A DNA stretch of 64,000 nucleotides from Chloroflexota bacterium. GTDB taxonomy: Bacteria > Chloroflexota > Anaerolineae > Promineifilales > Promineifilaceae. Under the pieces are notes generated by a model. The model had not been told where the DNA came from. It ran no database searches and worked only from the letters and a program-made list of their open reading frames with translations. Each line of letters starts with the position of its first letter. Position 1 is the stretch's first letter. Both the position numbers and the translations under genes were made by a program. The DNA lies in contig PDQY01000099.1 in NCBI GenBank assembly GCA_002746795.1, positions 1 through 64,000 of the forward strand, read 5' to 3'. Below, piece by piece: positions 19,040 to 29,038 of the stretch.

Positions 19040-20371
19040 TTACAGAGCTAATTTTTCTTGCAAAATGCCAGATAGTGTCGGCTGTCCTATCTCCTGTAAC
19101 TCATAACGAACTCGCTGAGTTGGCAATTGAATGTCAATCAACTTTGCCAAGTCAATCGGCGTCGCCACAATGACCATCTCTACGGGAGCCTGATTGATCG
19201 TTTCCTCCAGATCAGCCATTTGAGAACGGCCGTAACCCATCGCCGGTAAAACTGCGCCAGTAGATGGATACTTCTCAAAGGTCTCAGTGATAGAACGCAC
19301 AGAAAACGGGCGGGGATCGACAATGTGAGCAGCATCAAAAGATTGCGCCGCCACCACGCCAGCCCCATATGCCATTTCACCATGCGTCAAGGTAGGTCCA
19401 TCTTCAACAACCAAAACTGTTTTGCCACGTATGGCCAACGGATCATCAACAAAAATGGGGGACGCCGCTTTCACTATCACAGCATCAGGATTCACCTGGC
19501 GCACATTTTGCTGCACAGCAATCACCGCTTCATGGTCCGCCGTGTCCACCTTGTTAATGACCACCACATCAGCCATACGCAAATTCGTCTCACCTGGATG
19601 ATAACGCAGCTCATGTCCTGGACGATGCGGATCAGTGACCACAATGTGCAAATCTGGTTTGTAGAATGGCACATCATTATTGCCGCCATCCCAGATGATC
19701 ACATCAGCCTCTTGCTCCGCCTGGCGCAAAATGGCTTCGTAATCAACACCAGCATAAATGACAGCGCCACGTTCCACATAAGGTTCATACTCTTCGCGCT
19801 CTTCTATCGTACATTCATGCCGATCCATGTCCGCATAACTGGCAAAACGCTGCACAGCTTGTGCCGCCAAATTGCCATAGGGCATGGGATGACGAATGGC
19901 CACCACTCGCTTAAAACCAAGCTCTTGCTGCAAAATTTCAAGGATTCTTCGGGAGGTTTGGCTCTTGCCACAGCCCGTGCGTACGGCACACACTGACACC
20001 AAAGGCTTGCTAGATTTGATCATGGTTTGTTGTGGATTTAAGAAACGAAATCCTGCCCCAGCTGCTAAAACTCGTGAGGCCAAATGCATCACATATTCAT
20101 GAGAAACGTCCGAATATGAAAAGACTACATCATCAACTTGATGCGTGGCAATCAACGTTTCCAACTCGCTTTCTGCATGAATGGGAATACCCTCTGGGTA
20201 CAGTTCACCTGAAAGTTCAGGGGGATACCGACGCCCTTCAATATTCGGAATCTGTGTTGCTGTAAATGCGACTACACGAATATCAGTGTTGTTTTTGAAA
20301 TATGTGTTGAAATCATGAAAATCACGGCCTGCTGCCCCCGCGATAATCACACGTTGTGTGGATAAACTCAT
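19040..20371 (-). CDS. Cyclic 2,3-diphosphoglycerate synthase-like GTPase
   Basis: RVIIAGAAGRDFHDFNTYFKNN, VSVCAVRTGCGKSQTSRRI P-loop, DVIIWDGGNNDVPFYKPDLHIVVTDPHRPGHE. Confidence 0.8.
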   Translation of the reverse strand: MSLSTQRVIIAGAAGRDFHDFNTYFKNNTDIRVVAFTATQIPNIEGRRYPPELSGELYPEGIPIHAESELETLIATHQVDDVVFSYSDVSHEYVMHLASRVLAAGAGFRFLNPQQTMIKSSKPLVSVCAVRTGCGKSQTSRRILEILQQELGFKRVVAIRHPMPYGNLAAQAVQRFASYADMDRHECTIEEREEYEPYVERGAVIYAGVDYEAILRQAEQEADVIIWDGGNNDVPFYKPDLHIVVTDPHRPGHELRYHPGETNLRMADVVVINKVDTADHEAVIAVQQNVRQVNPDAVIVKAASPIFVDDPLAIRGKTVLVVEDGPTLTHGEMAYGAGVVAAQSFDAAHIVDPRPFSVRSITETFEKYPSTGAVLPAMGYGRSQMADLEETINQAPVEMVIVATPIDLAKLIDIQLPTQRVRYELQEIGQPTLSGILQEKLAL

Positions 20372-20533
20372 GCAAAATTCTCCTGGTAAAGTAGGTTAAA
20401 TGGTAATCGTTTGAACGGAAAACCACCCTCATCCGGATCATAACATCAAATTGTTGTTTAGCCATTTTTGGGGCAATACTATTCGTATAGAGGATAATTT
20501 TGCGCGGGTTTGGTAGATTATGTTGATTGTTAT

Positions 20534-20561
20534 TTGATCTTATGAAAAGTAATGCTATAAT
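20534..20561 (+). promoter_or_regulatory. Predicted promoter TTGATC-16 bp-TATAAT upstream of the tyrosine recombinase
   Basis: -35 TTGATC at 20534-20539, TATAAT at 20556-20561; long leader with inverted repeat ATCAAGAT (20631-20638)/ATCTTGAT (20654-20661). Confidence 0.5.
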
Positions 20562-20769
20562 GCACCTAGGATTAAATTACATAATCCGTTAACAATAAAC
20601 AAGCCGCCAACACTTGTTACGACCCAGAATATCAAGATTGAAAAATGATTGCGATCTTGATCCGCACTAGCTTACTGTGAACTTTTCGATCTAGTTTGAT
20701 TCTTTAATCATCAAAACTGCTACTACACGCAATTCGGATCGATGCGGAACTAATAAGGAGTGGCTGGCG

Positions 20770-21639
20770 ATGGATGACCAATTACTCGCCTTTCTCGATT
20801 TTCTTCAAAAAGAATACAAATATTCAAATAATACAACAGCCGCCTACAAGAATGATTTAGGGCAATTTCTTAAGTTCTTGAACGCTGAATATAACATCAA
20901 AGATTGGTCAGAGGTCACGCCAGACATCGTTGATGCATATGTCGCTTATATGAAAGAGAAAGCATATGCTTCTTCTTCAGTCGCTCGTAAAGTTGCTGCT
21001 GTAAAGTCCTTTTTTAATTTCCTGTTTGCTCGGGGAATCATTGAAGATAATCCCACGACAAATGTAGATTCTCCCAAGGTAAAAAAGCGACTGCCTAAAA
21101 CTTTGACTGCAGAAGATATTGACAAACTTCTGCAAGCCCCTCAACAAAAACGTTCGCCTAAACATTTACGCGATACGGCCTTGTTATCGATGCTGTACAG
21201 CACGGGCATGCGTGTCACAGAAGTGGTATCATTGCGAGTGGATGATGTTGATTTGCAGGCTAATATGCTTCATTGCCACGGTAAAGATGGGCAAATCCGG
21301 GATCTGCCTTTAGACAAGGCTACCCGTGATGCTGTGGCGGCCTATCTTGATGGGGGACGTCAATATCTTGTTAAAAACAAGGAAGAGAATGCGCTGTTCC
21401 TGAATCATCGCGGGCAGCAATTAACCCGTCAGGGTTTGTGGTTGATTATTAAGGCATACGCCAAAAAAGCTAATCTAAGCGGCGAGGTCACCCCACATAC
21501 GCTGCGGCACAGTTTTGCAGCACATAAATTGGATGACGGTTCAGATTTACAGGAAGTGCAACGTTTATTAGGGCATGCCAATATCTCGACTACTCAAATT
21601 TACACACAACTTGCAGAAGAGGAAAAGGAGCCAAATTAG
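20770..21639 (+). CDS. Tyrosine recombinase XerC/XerD-like
   Basis: SAM-like N-terminal domain; catalytic motifs STGMRVTEV, HTLRHSFAAHKL, LLGHANISTTQIYTQL. Confidence 0.92.
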   Translation: MDDQLLAFLDFLQKEYKYSNNTTAAYKNDLGQFLKFLNAEYNIKDWSEVTPDIVDAYVAYMKEKAYASSSVARKVAAVKSFFNFLFARGIIEDNPTTNVDSPKVKKRLPKTLTAEDIDKLLQAPQQKRSPKHLRDTALLSMLYSTGMRVTEVVSLRVDDVDLQANMLHCHGKDGQIRDLPLDKATRDAVAAYLDGGRQYLVKNKEENALFLNHRGQQLTRQGLWLIIKAYAKKANLSGEVTPHTLRHSFAAHKLDDGSDLQEVQRLLGHANISTTQIYTQLAEEEKEPN

Positions 21640-21648
21640 AGAACTATC

Positions 21649-22491
21649 ATGTCTGACTTTATCACACACGCCTATATTGAGGAAGCGGCAACGGCCGTTC
21701 GCGCATTGACGCAGTATACGCCCCAAATTGGCCTCGTTTTAGGCTCAGGATTAAGCGGGTTGGCTGACGAAATTGAAGCGCCCGACATTATCCCGTATGA
21801 GAAAATCCCCCACTGGCCCGTGTCCACGGTGCAGGGTCACAGCGGCCGTTTAGTCATTGGCAAATTAGAAGGAAAAACGGTTCTTGTGCAGCAAGGACGT
21901 TCCCATTTCTATGAAGGCTACTCCCCGGCTCAGGTCACTTTGCCGATACGTGTGATGCGTGCGTTAGGCATGCAAACGGTGATTCTGACCAATGCGGCTG
22001 GCGGCATCAACCGGGATTTCAATCCTGGTGATCTGATGCTCATCACTGATCATCTCAATTTTGTGGGGATGGCGGGCAACAACCCGCTGCGAGGCCCCAA
22101 TGATGACACAGTCGGGCCACGCTTCCCTGACATTACCCACGCCTATACCCCAGCATTACGAGACATGGCCAAGAAAACGGCCGTTTCCCTCGGTATCGAT
22201 TTAAAAGAAGGAGTTTACGCCTACGTGGCTGGTCCAAGTTTTGAAACCTCCGCAGAACTTCGCTTTTTGCACATGGTTGGCGCTGACGCCGTCGGCATGT
22301 CTACCGTGCCCACCGTGATCGTGGCCGCACATGCCGGCATGCGCGTATTAGGTATTTCCTCCATCACCAACAAAGCCATCCTTGAGCCCACCCCTGGCAG
22401 CGAAGTCAGCCATGAAGAAGTGTTGGAGACAGGCAAAATTATTGTGCCTCGTCTTACCAGCTTATTACACAGCATACTTCCTCAACTGTAA
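21649..22491 (+). CDS. Purine nucleoside phosphorylase (PNP I)
   Basis: LGSGLSGLADEI, GHSGRLVIG, TNAAGGIN, GPSFETSAELRFLHMVGADAVGMSTVPTVIVAAHAG. Confidence 0.95.
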   Translation: MSDFITHAYIEEAATAVRALTQYTPQIGLVLGSGLSGLADEIEAPDIIPYEKIPHWPVSTVQGHSGRLVIGKLEGKTVLVQQGRSHFYEGYSPAQVTLPIRVMRALGMQTVILTNAAGGINRDFNPGDLMLITDHLNFVGMAGNNPLRGPNDDTVGPRFPDITHAYTPALRDMAKKTAVSLGIDLKEGVYAYVAGPSFETSAELRFLHMVGADAVGMSTVPTVIVAAHAGMRVLGISSITNKAILEPTPGSEVSHEEVLETGKIIVPRLTSLLHSILPQL

Positions 22492-22515
22492 ACCCAAGAA
22501 GCAAAAACAATGAAG

Positions 22516-22551
22516 AAACGCTCTGAAAAGTGAAATTTCCAGGGCGTTTTT
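22516..22551 (+). terminator. Rho-independent terminator
   Basis: AAACGCTCTG...CAGGGCGTTT + T-run after the PNP stop. Confidence 0.7.
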
Positions 22552-22645
22552 CTTTTTCTCGTGTTGGCACCAAATATTCATAAAGCATGAAATCCCGAGC
22601 CAGGAAGCGGCACGATTGATTAAACTTAGCTAAAATTATGGGTCT

Positions 22646-23455
22646 ATGGAACGATTCTTTATCTACATTTTGCGCAATGACGTTTGGATAGTGATCTTAT
22701 GCAGCCTGGGCCTCATTTGGTTTGCCAGCCAATATTTTCAAGCACGAAAAATCTTACAACGCGCCATGTTTGGGCTGGAACGGGAAAAAGGACAACGGAT
22801 ACAGACAACGGCCGTTTTTTTTCTCCTACTTTTTGGGGGCATCATGGTATTTGTTTTCTACGTCAACAACACCATTGCGCCCACAATTCCCGATAGCGCC
22901 TGGAAACCACCCACGCCAACACCAAATATTTTTGCTACCCCCCTGTCACCCCCTACCCCCATTGGCACAACTGAACTCCAACTACCTGAACCAACTCCAG
23001 AATTAGTGCCTACCATCACCCTGGCGGCGGAAGCATCCAACTCGCTGCCCCCCTCAGAAACTGAAAATGAGCCAGTGACCAACCTGACCCCAGTTCCAGA
23101 CACGCCCACCCCCAGCGGCCCGACCCCCACGCCTTTTGTCGATTGCACAGTCGATCTCAATATCAATGAACCAGCCAACGGCTCTGTGGTGGCAGAAGTG
23201 ATCAACTTTTCCGGCACGGCTGATACCCCAAACTTAGCTTACTACCGACTCGAAGCCAACGGCCCCGAAACAAATGGCGTTTGGGCATCTTTGCTGGGGC
23301 GCAATATAGAACAGCCGGTGCGTGATGGCTTCATGGGGAATGTCAATTTAAGTCAATGGGGGAATGGCCCGTATCTCATTCGCCTCACAGCCGTGAATGG
23401 CAGTGACTTCACAATTGGGCAATGTGTAATCCAGGTAACGTTGGACAATCCCTAG
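22646..23455 (+). CDS. Secreted/membrane protein with Pro/Thr-rich linker and C-terminal Ig-like domain, function unknown
   Basis: Two N-terminal TM segments, long PTP-rich region, NEPANGSVVAEVINFSGTADTPNLAYYRLE. Confidence 0.6.
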   Translation: MERFFIYILRNDVWIVILCSLGLIWFASQYFQARKILQRAMFGLEREKGQRIQTTAVFFLLLFGGIMVFVFYVNNTIAPTIPDSAWKPPTPTPNIFATPLSPPTPIGTTELQLPEPTPELVPTITLAAEASNSLPPSETENEPVTNLTPVPDTPTPSGPTPTPFVDCTVDLNINEPANGSVVAEVINFSGTADTPNLAYYRLEANGPETNGVWASLLGRNIEQPVRDGFMGNVNLSQWGNGPYLIRLTAVNGSDFTIGQCVIQVTLDNP

Positions 23456-23545
23456 TGACCGCCTAAAAATTAGCCCCCGTTTTTCAGGAGTAAAAGTCAC
23501 TCAAAGCGCAGCCATCAATTCCATCACTTATTTATGGAGGCGTCC
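23455..23545 (+). repeat. Dispersed intergenic repeat family A, copy 1
   Basis: Aligns along its length with 44629-44720; shares a 27-nt identical block CCATCAATTCCATCACTTATTTATGGA (23512-23538). Confidence 0.9.
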
Positions 23546-23551
23546 ACAGCT

Positions 23552-24109
23552 TTATTGAGAAATGATTTCGTAAAAGAGGAGTTGGGTATTGCCGTATGTG
23601 CGCTCTTTGTAGAGGGAAAGCGTGTGCAAGGGAAGCTCTTCATATTCTCTGGGATCAATCTGCACCACAACCTGCCCCTCTGGATGGAGATACGTTAACG
23701 GCCGTTCATCCACCATCACCATCACCTCAACCCACAAACGCAAATATTGTGGAGGAGCCACGTAAATGAGGTCAAAGCGAGCCAAATTGCTGCGTGACAG
23801 ATAATCAAACGCATCAGCCTGCACAATCTTCGCCCCAGCTTGCAAACGTGTATGGCGTAAATTATCCTGAATCGTGTTAATCGCCGGGCGCACCTTGTCC
23901 ACAAAGACAACCTCTGCCGCGCCTCGGCTCAACGCCTCAATGCCCACCTGCCCTGTGCCCGCAAACAGATCCAGCCAACGGGCATCCAGCACTTCACTGC
24001 CCAAAATGTTGAACAAGCTCTCTTTCACCCGATCCATGATGGGCCGGGTGGTATCACCTGGCACTTTTTTTAATCGACTGCCTTTTGCCCGACCACTAAT
24101 CACACGCAT
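23552..24109 (-). CDS. rsmD: 16S rRNA (guanine(966)-N(2))-methyltransferase
   Basis: MRVISGRAKGSRLKKVPGDTTRPIMDRVKESLFNILG; LFAGTGQVGIEALSRGA; catalytic motif reads VAPPQY. Confidence 0.92.
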   Translation of the reverse strand: MRVISGRAKGSRLKKVPGDTTRPIMDRVKESLFNILGSEVLDARWLDLFAGTGQVGIEALSRGAAEVVFVDKVRPAINTIQDNLRHTRLQAGAKIVQADAFDYLSRSNLARFDLIYVAPPQYLRLWVEVMVMVDERPLTYLHPEGQVVVQIDPREYEELPLHTLSLYKERTYGNTQLLFYEIISQ

Positions 24110-24114
24110 AAGAA

Positions 24115-26445
24115 TTACTCAACCACCAATGTAAAAACGGGAAAACTATCGCCAATCTGTTCGCCTGCCTCATTGTGCAGCGGCAAACGCCATCCCTCCG
24201 ATTGTACCCAAAGTCCAGTTGAGAAGGTATACGTGCCCTGCGGAAAATCTTTCGGCAGCACAAAAACATGATGATCGCGCACAAATTTATCCGTGGGCCA
24301 ACGCCGGGTAGGAAACTCGCCCGGATTGTTTTTGTCAGATTGGGGGGGAATAAGGCTGCCATCCTCACGCAGCATGTGCATAAAAACCTGATAGTTGATG
24401 TCTAACGGCCGTTGTGCCTGCCAATACAAGGTCACATAAACTGTATCACCGGGGGAGGCTTTGACCGCCGAGGTGTCATAGCCGATGAGCGCGATCTGCT
24501 CCCCAAAGTCTGCTAAAACTGCATGCTGCGCCGACTCAGCCACCAATCCAGACGATTGATAATGTAAGACGCCCCATGGCGCAAGCACAAAAACGACCAT
24601 AGCCGTTGTCCCCACAACCACGCCTAGAACCCTCCCATCCAGTCGCGGCAAACAAGTCGGTTTCGCTAACAGAAACTCTTGCGTTGGTCTTCGCCACACA
24701 TAAAGCGCCACGCCCCATGTAACCAGAAAAGCAGCCCAGGAAACGGCCGTTCCCGCAGTGCGGGCTGGCGTTGTGCCAAATTTCACATCAACCACATGCT
24801 CACCAACCGGCACAGGCACCACAATAAACCCCTCTGGGCGGCCTAATTCCGTTTCTACCAATTCACCATCGATTTTCACCTGCCATCCGGGGAAATCAAA
24901 CAAAAACAGCCTGAGCCAGAAATATTCCGGGGATGACACCTGGTAACGCATATGAAGCGGCGTCACCTGCTCCGCTTCAACAGAAACCCCTGCGGGCAAG
25001 GCTTTGCGATTAACCCTATCAGGCACCTTGCCCTCACCATAAGCGCCCACCACAGACCCTTCCCGGTTGGGCACCATATCAACCGTCACCGGGACGTAAT
25101 CAGCTGTAGACGTGGTGCCAAGCCAGCGCCCCGTATTTTCAATCAGGGACATGCGCAAGGTATTCACTTCACCAAAATCAGGCCAGGGAGCCGGTTGAGT
25201 CAGCGGCAGTGCCAATATCATCGTGCCTAAAACGGCAACGGCCGTTATCCAACCAGTCCCTCGCTTTGACGTCTCATAACCAGACGCCAAGGCAGACACC
25301 CCCAGGCCAGCCAACACCGCCAACATCGGGGCAATGGCACCCAGCAGCCGCCAGGGAAATTGAAAATAAGGCAAAAATGGCAGATTCTCCCACACCCAGG
25401 TTGACCAGGGCAGCATCAAAAAGAGCAAAACGGCCGTTGCTGCTGTAAAAAACACACCCAAAAAACGTTGGCGTCCCTTGCCCCCAACCAACACAATCAA
25501 CCCCAGGCCAGCCAACAACCATTGGGCAAGACCTAAATTAAAGCGAAAAGCAGGTTCAGTCGCCCCCCAATCGAGCAGCAAAGAGGGAGACAACAGCTCG
25601 CGCAACGTCAGGAAATGGGTGCGAAAATCGTAATTATCCCCTTCACCAATCAAGGTCGTCAGGTTGACAGCATCTCGTTCTATAAAAACAGGGAGCCAGA
25701 AAAATAATGATAAGCCCAATCCCAAAAGTAACGCTGCCAAACCAAAGAAAACAGGCCTAGACACAGGCACGTCCAATTTGTGCCCTCGCTGACCCAACCC
25801 CACCCAAATCACCCAGGCCAGCAACAGGCCAAAAAACAGCGGCCCCAGCAAGTTGTGGCTCAATAATAAACCAGCACTGACAAAAACGGCCGTTAGCCAA
25901 CGCCAGGGTGTCGCTCGTCTCATCAGCTTATCAACCGACCCAAGCGCCAGCGGAAAAAGGCCAATGGCAAAAGATTCGGCCAGCACACCCCGCACATGCG
26001 GATCAATGTATTGCACATACGGCGCATAGAGGAACACAGCCGCCGCCACATAACCCGCCGGTCGCCCCCAATGATCACGCACAAAACCATACATACCCAC
26101 AGTCCCCAACACCATACCGAGCATAAACACAAACTTAACGGCCGTTACCGCGTCAAACCAGGGCAGCATCTCAACCGGTAAGCCCAGATAGTAAGTTAGC
26201 GGGGCATAATAATTGAAAATGGGATAGCCATACCCATGATAAAAATTGGGTGCCCAGCGGGGAAACCACTCCCCTCCGGCAACAAGATAGCTCAATTCCG
26301 CCAGGCGAAAAATATGAAGTTCCGCATCCGTTTCCTGGGGCAGACTTGGTCGGCTCAAAAACGGCCACAACGCCAAAAGGCACAGTGCGCCAACCACCAA
26401 GAAACTGCGATCAAAACGGCTAATCATTCTTTTCAAGGCAAACAC
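24115..26445 (-). CDS. Large polytopic membrane protein, 6-pyruvoyl-tetrahydropterin-synthase-related/GT-C-like family
   Basis: About 10 TM segments; E-T-D-A-E-L-H...FPRWAPNFYHGYGYPIFNYYAPL signature seen in this family. Confidence 0.6.
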   Translation of the reverse strand: MFALKRMISRFDRSFLVVGALCLLALWPFLSRPSLPQETDAELHIFRLAELSYLVAGGEWFPRWAPNFYHGYGYPIFNYYAPLTYYLGLPVEMLPWFDAVTAVKFVFMLGMVLGTVGMYGFVRDHWGRPAGYVAAAVFLYAPYVQYIDPHVRGVLAESFAIGLFPLALGSVDKLMRRATPWRWLTAVFVSAGLLLSHNLLGPLFFGLLLAWVIWVGLGQRGHKLDVPVSRPVFFGLAALLLGLGLSLFFWLPVFIERDAVNLTTLIGEGDNYDFRTHFLTLRELLSPSLLLDWGATEPAFRFNLGLAQWLLAGLGLIVLVGGKGRQRFLGVFFTAATAVLLFLMLPWSTWVWENLPFLPYFQFPWRLLGAIAPMLAVLAGLGVSALASGYETSKRGTGWITAVAVLGTMILALPLTQPAPWPDFGEVNTLRMSLIENTGRWLGTTSTADYVPVTVDMVPNREGSVVGAYGEGKVPDRVNRKALPAGVSVEAEQVTPLHMRYQVSSPEYFWLRLFLFDFPGWQVKIDGELVETELGRPEGFIVVPVPVGEHVVDVKFGTTPARTAGTAVSWAAFLVTWGVALYVWRRPTQEFLLAKPTCLPRLDGRVLGVVVGTTAMVVFVLAPWGVLHYQSSGLVAESAQHAVLADFGEQIALIGYDTSAVKASPGDTVYVTLYWQAQRPLDINYQVFMHMLREDGSLIPPQSDKNNPGEFPTRRWPTDKFVRDHHVFVLPKDFPQGTYTFSTGLWVQSEGWRLPLHNEAGEQIGDSFPVFTLVVE

Positions 26446-26530
26446 CTAAAGGTTGACGATGCTATGCCACAACTCACTTAATCCTCAACCCTAAAAGCCA
26501 GTTTTCTCACGATAGCTCTACAAAACAAAA

Positions 26531-26567
26531 CGTGAAACGTGAAGAATACCCTCCTTCACATTTCACG
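26531..26567. repeat. Intergenic inverted repeat with short-period arms
   Basis: CGTGAAACGTGAAG-aataccctc-CTTCACATTTCACG, 13/14 complementary. Confidence 0.8.
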
Positions 26568-26628
26568 CCTGACGCAAACGTGATGATGGATCAACGCTCA
26601 GCCCATAAGAGCCTAAGCAGTTAACCCA

Positions 26629-27504
26629 TTAGCCATTGATGACCAATTCAGCAATATCATCTGGGTTATCGGCAACCTGTACACCAGCAGCATTCAACGC
26701 TTCAATCTTGGATTCGGCTGTCCCGCTTTTACCCTCGACAATCGCACCGGCATGCCCCATACGACGGCCAGGAGGCGCAGTGCGGCCAGCAATAAAGGAA
26801 ATCACCTTTTTGCTCATATGCTGTGAGATAAATGCCGCCGCTTTTTCTTCTGCATTTCCCCCAATTTCACCGATCATCACCACTTGTTCAGTTTCTGGAT
26901 CCTCTTCAAACATACGCAGCACATCAATGAAATCCATGCCCTGAATGGGATCGCCACCAATGCCCACGCAGGTGGATTGACCCATCCCCTTAGCCGTCAA
27001 CGCATAGACCACTTCATAAGTCAATGTTCCGCTTTTGGAAACGACCCCAACGCTGCCCGGCTTGACGATGTTGCCCGGAATAATGCCCACTTTAGCTTGC
27101 TCGGGTGTAATTAAGCCAGGGCAGTTCGGCCCTAACAAACGAGTATCTGTTTTATCCAAGTAACGTTTAACGGCGATCATATCCAGCACTGGAATATACT
27201 CGGTCAGGCACACAACCAGGGGCAAGCCAGCATCAGCCGCTTCATAAATGGCATCTGTGGCAAAACGAGCAGGCACAAAAATCACGGAGGCATTGGCTCC
27301 TGTCGCTTCAACGGCCGTTTTCACCGTATCAAACACCGGGATCTTCTGCGCATCCGTTTCAAACCATTGGCCACCTTTACCCGGCGTGACGCCAGCCACG
27401 ATATTGGTGCCATAGGCCGCCATCTGTTGGGTGTGGAATCCACCTTCTCTACCGGTGATCCCTTGAACAACTAAGCGTGTCTCTTTATTAACTAAAATAC
27501 TCAT
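26629..27504 (-). CDS. sucD: Succinyl-CoA ligase (ADP-forming) subunit alpha
   Basis: [50 protein letters not shown]. Confidence 0.97.
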   Translation of the reverse strand: MSILVNKETRLVVQGITGREGGFHTQQMAAYGTNIVAGVTPGKGGQWFETDAQKIPVFDTVKTAVEATGANASVIFVPARFATDAIYEAADAGLPLVVCLTEYIPVLDMIAVKRYLDKTDTRLLGPNCPGLITPEQAKVGIIPGNIVKPGSVGVVSKSGTLTYEVVYALTAKGMGQSTCVGIGGDPIQGMDFIDVLRMFEEDPETEQVVMIGEIGGNAEEKAAAFISQHMSKKVISFIAGRTAPPGRRMGHAGAIVEGKSGTAESKIEALNAAGVQVADNPDDIAELVING

Positions 27505-28646
27505 AATTGTGCGCCTCCCACTGCCGCTACCGCTTTTTTAGCCGCATCCGATAAGGTAACGGCCGTTTCCATTTCCGCGTCAGCCAACAGCGCCATGCCC
27601 TCTTCAGCATTGGTTCCAGCTAAACGCACCACCATCGGAATATCGGTTTGCACCTCAGCCAACGCTTGAATGATACCTTTGGCCACCTCATCACCACGGG
27701 TAATGCCCCCAAAAATATTGATGAGAATCGCTTCCACCTTCGGATCAGACAAAATCAGGCGGATAGCAGTTGCTACCTGTTCCGCTTTAGCACCGCCGCC
27801 AATGTCCAAGAAATTGGCTGGCTCACCACCAAACAACTTAATAATATCCATCGTCGTCATTGCCAGCCCTGCGCCATTGACCATACAGCCAATATTGCCA
27901 TCCAACTGAATAAAGTTAATCCCTGCCAGACGGGCTTCTTTCTCAGAGGCAGGCTCTTCGGCAATATCCCGCATTTCAGCCAGGCGCTGCTGCCGAGATA
28001 AAGCATTGTCATCAATAGACATTTTGCCATCCACAGCCAGCAGCTTGCCTTCCCCCGTAATCACCAGCGGATTCACTTCACACAAAGAAGCATCATTGTG
28101 CTTAAAACATTGATACAAACCCACCACAATTTTGTGGAAATCACGCCATAATTCCCGAGGTAAATCAATTTGGGAGGCGATATAAGTCGATTGGTAACTG
28201 CGCACCCCCAAAGTGGGATCAATATGAGCTGTCACAATTTTCTCTGGTGTGTTCTCCGCGACTTCCTCAATATCCATCCCTCCAGCAGCAGATGCCATAA
28301 TCATCGGTAATCGACGGGCACGGTCAATCAGCACAGCCAGGTAAATCTCTTGATCAATACCAGGAGCCTGCTGATCAATCAAAATACGACGAACCTGAAA
28401 TCCTTTGATGTCCATACCCAAAATTTGGCCCGCAAACGTTTCAGCTTCATCAGGATTCTCAGCTAACTTAACACCACCCGCTTTACCCCGTCCGCCAGTT
28501 AAAACTTGAGCCTTCACCACAACTTTGCCACCTAACTCTCGTGCAATCTCTCGCACTGCAGCCGACGATAAAGCTACTTCACCAGGGGGAATGGGCACAC
28601 CCTGTTCGGCAAACAATCGCTTTGCCTGATATTCATGTAGATTCAC
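27501..28646 (-). CDS. sucC: Succinyl-CoA ligase (ADP-forming) subunit beta
   Basis: [53 protein letters not shown]. Confidence 0.97.
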   Translation of the reverse strand: MNLHEYQAKRLFAEQGVPIPPGEVALSSAAVREIARELGGKVVVKAQVLTGGRGKAGGVKLAENPDEAETFAGQILGMDIKGFQVRRILIDQQAPGIDQEIYLAVLIDRARRLPMIMASAAGGMDIEEVAENTPEKIVTAHIDPTLGVRSYQSTYIASQIDLPRELWRDFHKIVVGLYQCFKHNDASLCEVNPLVITGEGKLLAVDGKMSIDDNALSRQQRLAEMRDIAEEPASEKEARLAGINFIQLDGNIGCMVNGAGLAMTTMDIIKLFGGEPANFLDIGGGAKAEQVATAIRLILSDPKVEAILINIFGGITRGDEVAKGIIQALAEVQTDIPMVVRLAGTNAEEGMALLADAEMETAVTLSDAAKKAVAAVGGAQL

Positions 28647-28750
28647 GTGAAATCTCCTTCAATAGTGGGTTGTTTACAATTCACAAAAAGCAGCACACAA
28701 ATTCAAGAGTATGCATCTTTGCGAACCACCTTAATACGCGCAACAAAAAG

Positions 28751-28777
28751 GGGCGAACAAGTATCTGCTGTTCGCCC
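28751..28777 (-). terminator. Hairpin, terminator-like on the minus strand
   Basis: GGGCGAACA-agtatctgc-TGTTCGCCC; minus strand continues CTTTTTGTTG. Confidence 0.5.
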
Positions 28778-28793
28778 AAATCATATCTTAAGA

Positions 28794-28842
28794 CTGACGG
28801 TGAAATAAAACATGAAATTGCATCGTCACTTTCAAGAAACGG
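28794..28842. repeat. Dispersed hairpin repeat family B, copy 1
   Basis: CTGACGGTGAAATAAAACATGAAATTGCATCGTCACTTTCAAGAAACGG; ungapped alignment to 30878-30926 (about 37/49 by eye). Confidence 0.75.
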
Positions 28843-28949
28843 CAAGGAAACAACTTCATCATATTATTTAATTTCCGTTCCTTAATCAAAAAAATTATAA
28901 CACGGTGGGAACTATCCGGCGAAAATAAAACATTGTCTGCCAAACAGAA

Positions 28950-28983
28950 AAAAGCGCCAGATGTATGATGACACCAGGCGCTT
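28950..28983 (-). terminator. Rho-independent terminator downstream of the 29039-30409 gene
   Basis: Minus strand AAGCGCC...GGCGCTTTTTT. Confidence 0.7.
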
Positions 28984-29038
28984 TATGTAAAACAGATTTC
29001 TAATTTCTTACGCAGTGGACCAGAATGCCCCTTATAAA

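Noticed and set aside
20770-21639. Tyrosine recombinase as evidence of an integrated mobile element or integron
   Set aside because: No att-like direct repeats, tRNA, attC array or cargo genes seen; the neighbours are housekeeping genes, so a chromosomal Xer-type recombinase is more likely.
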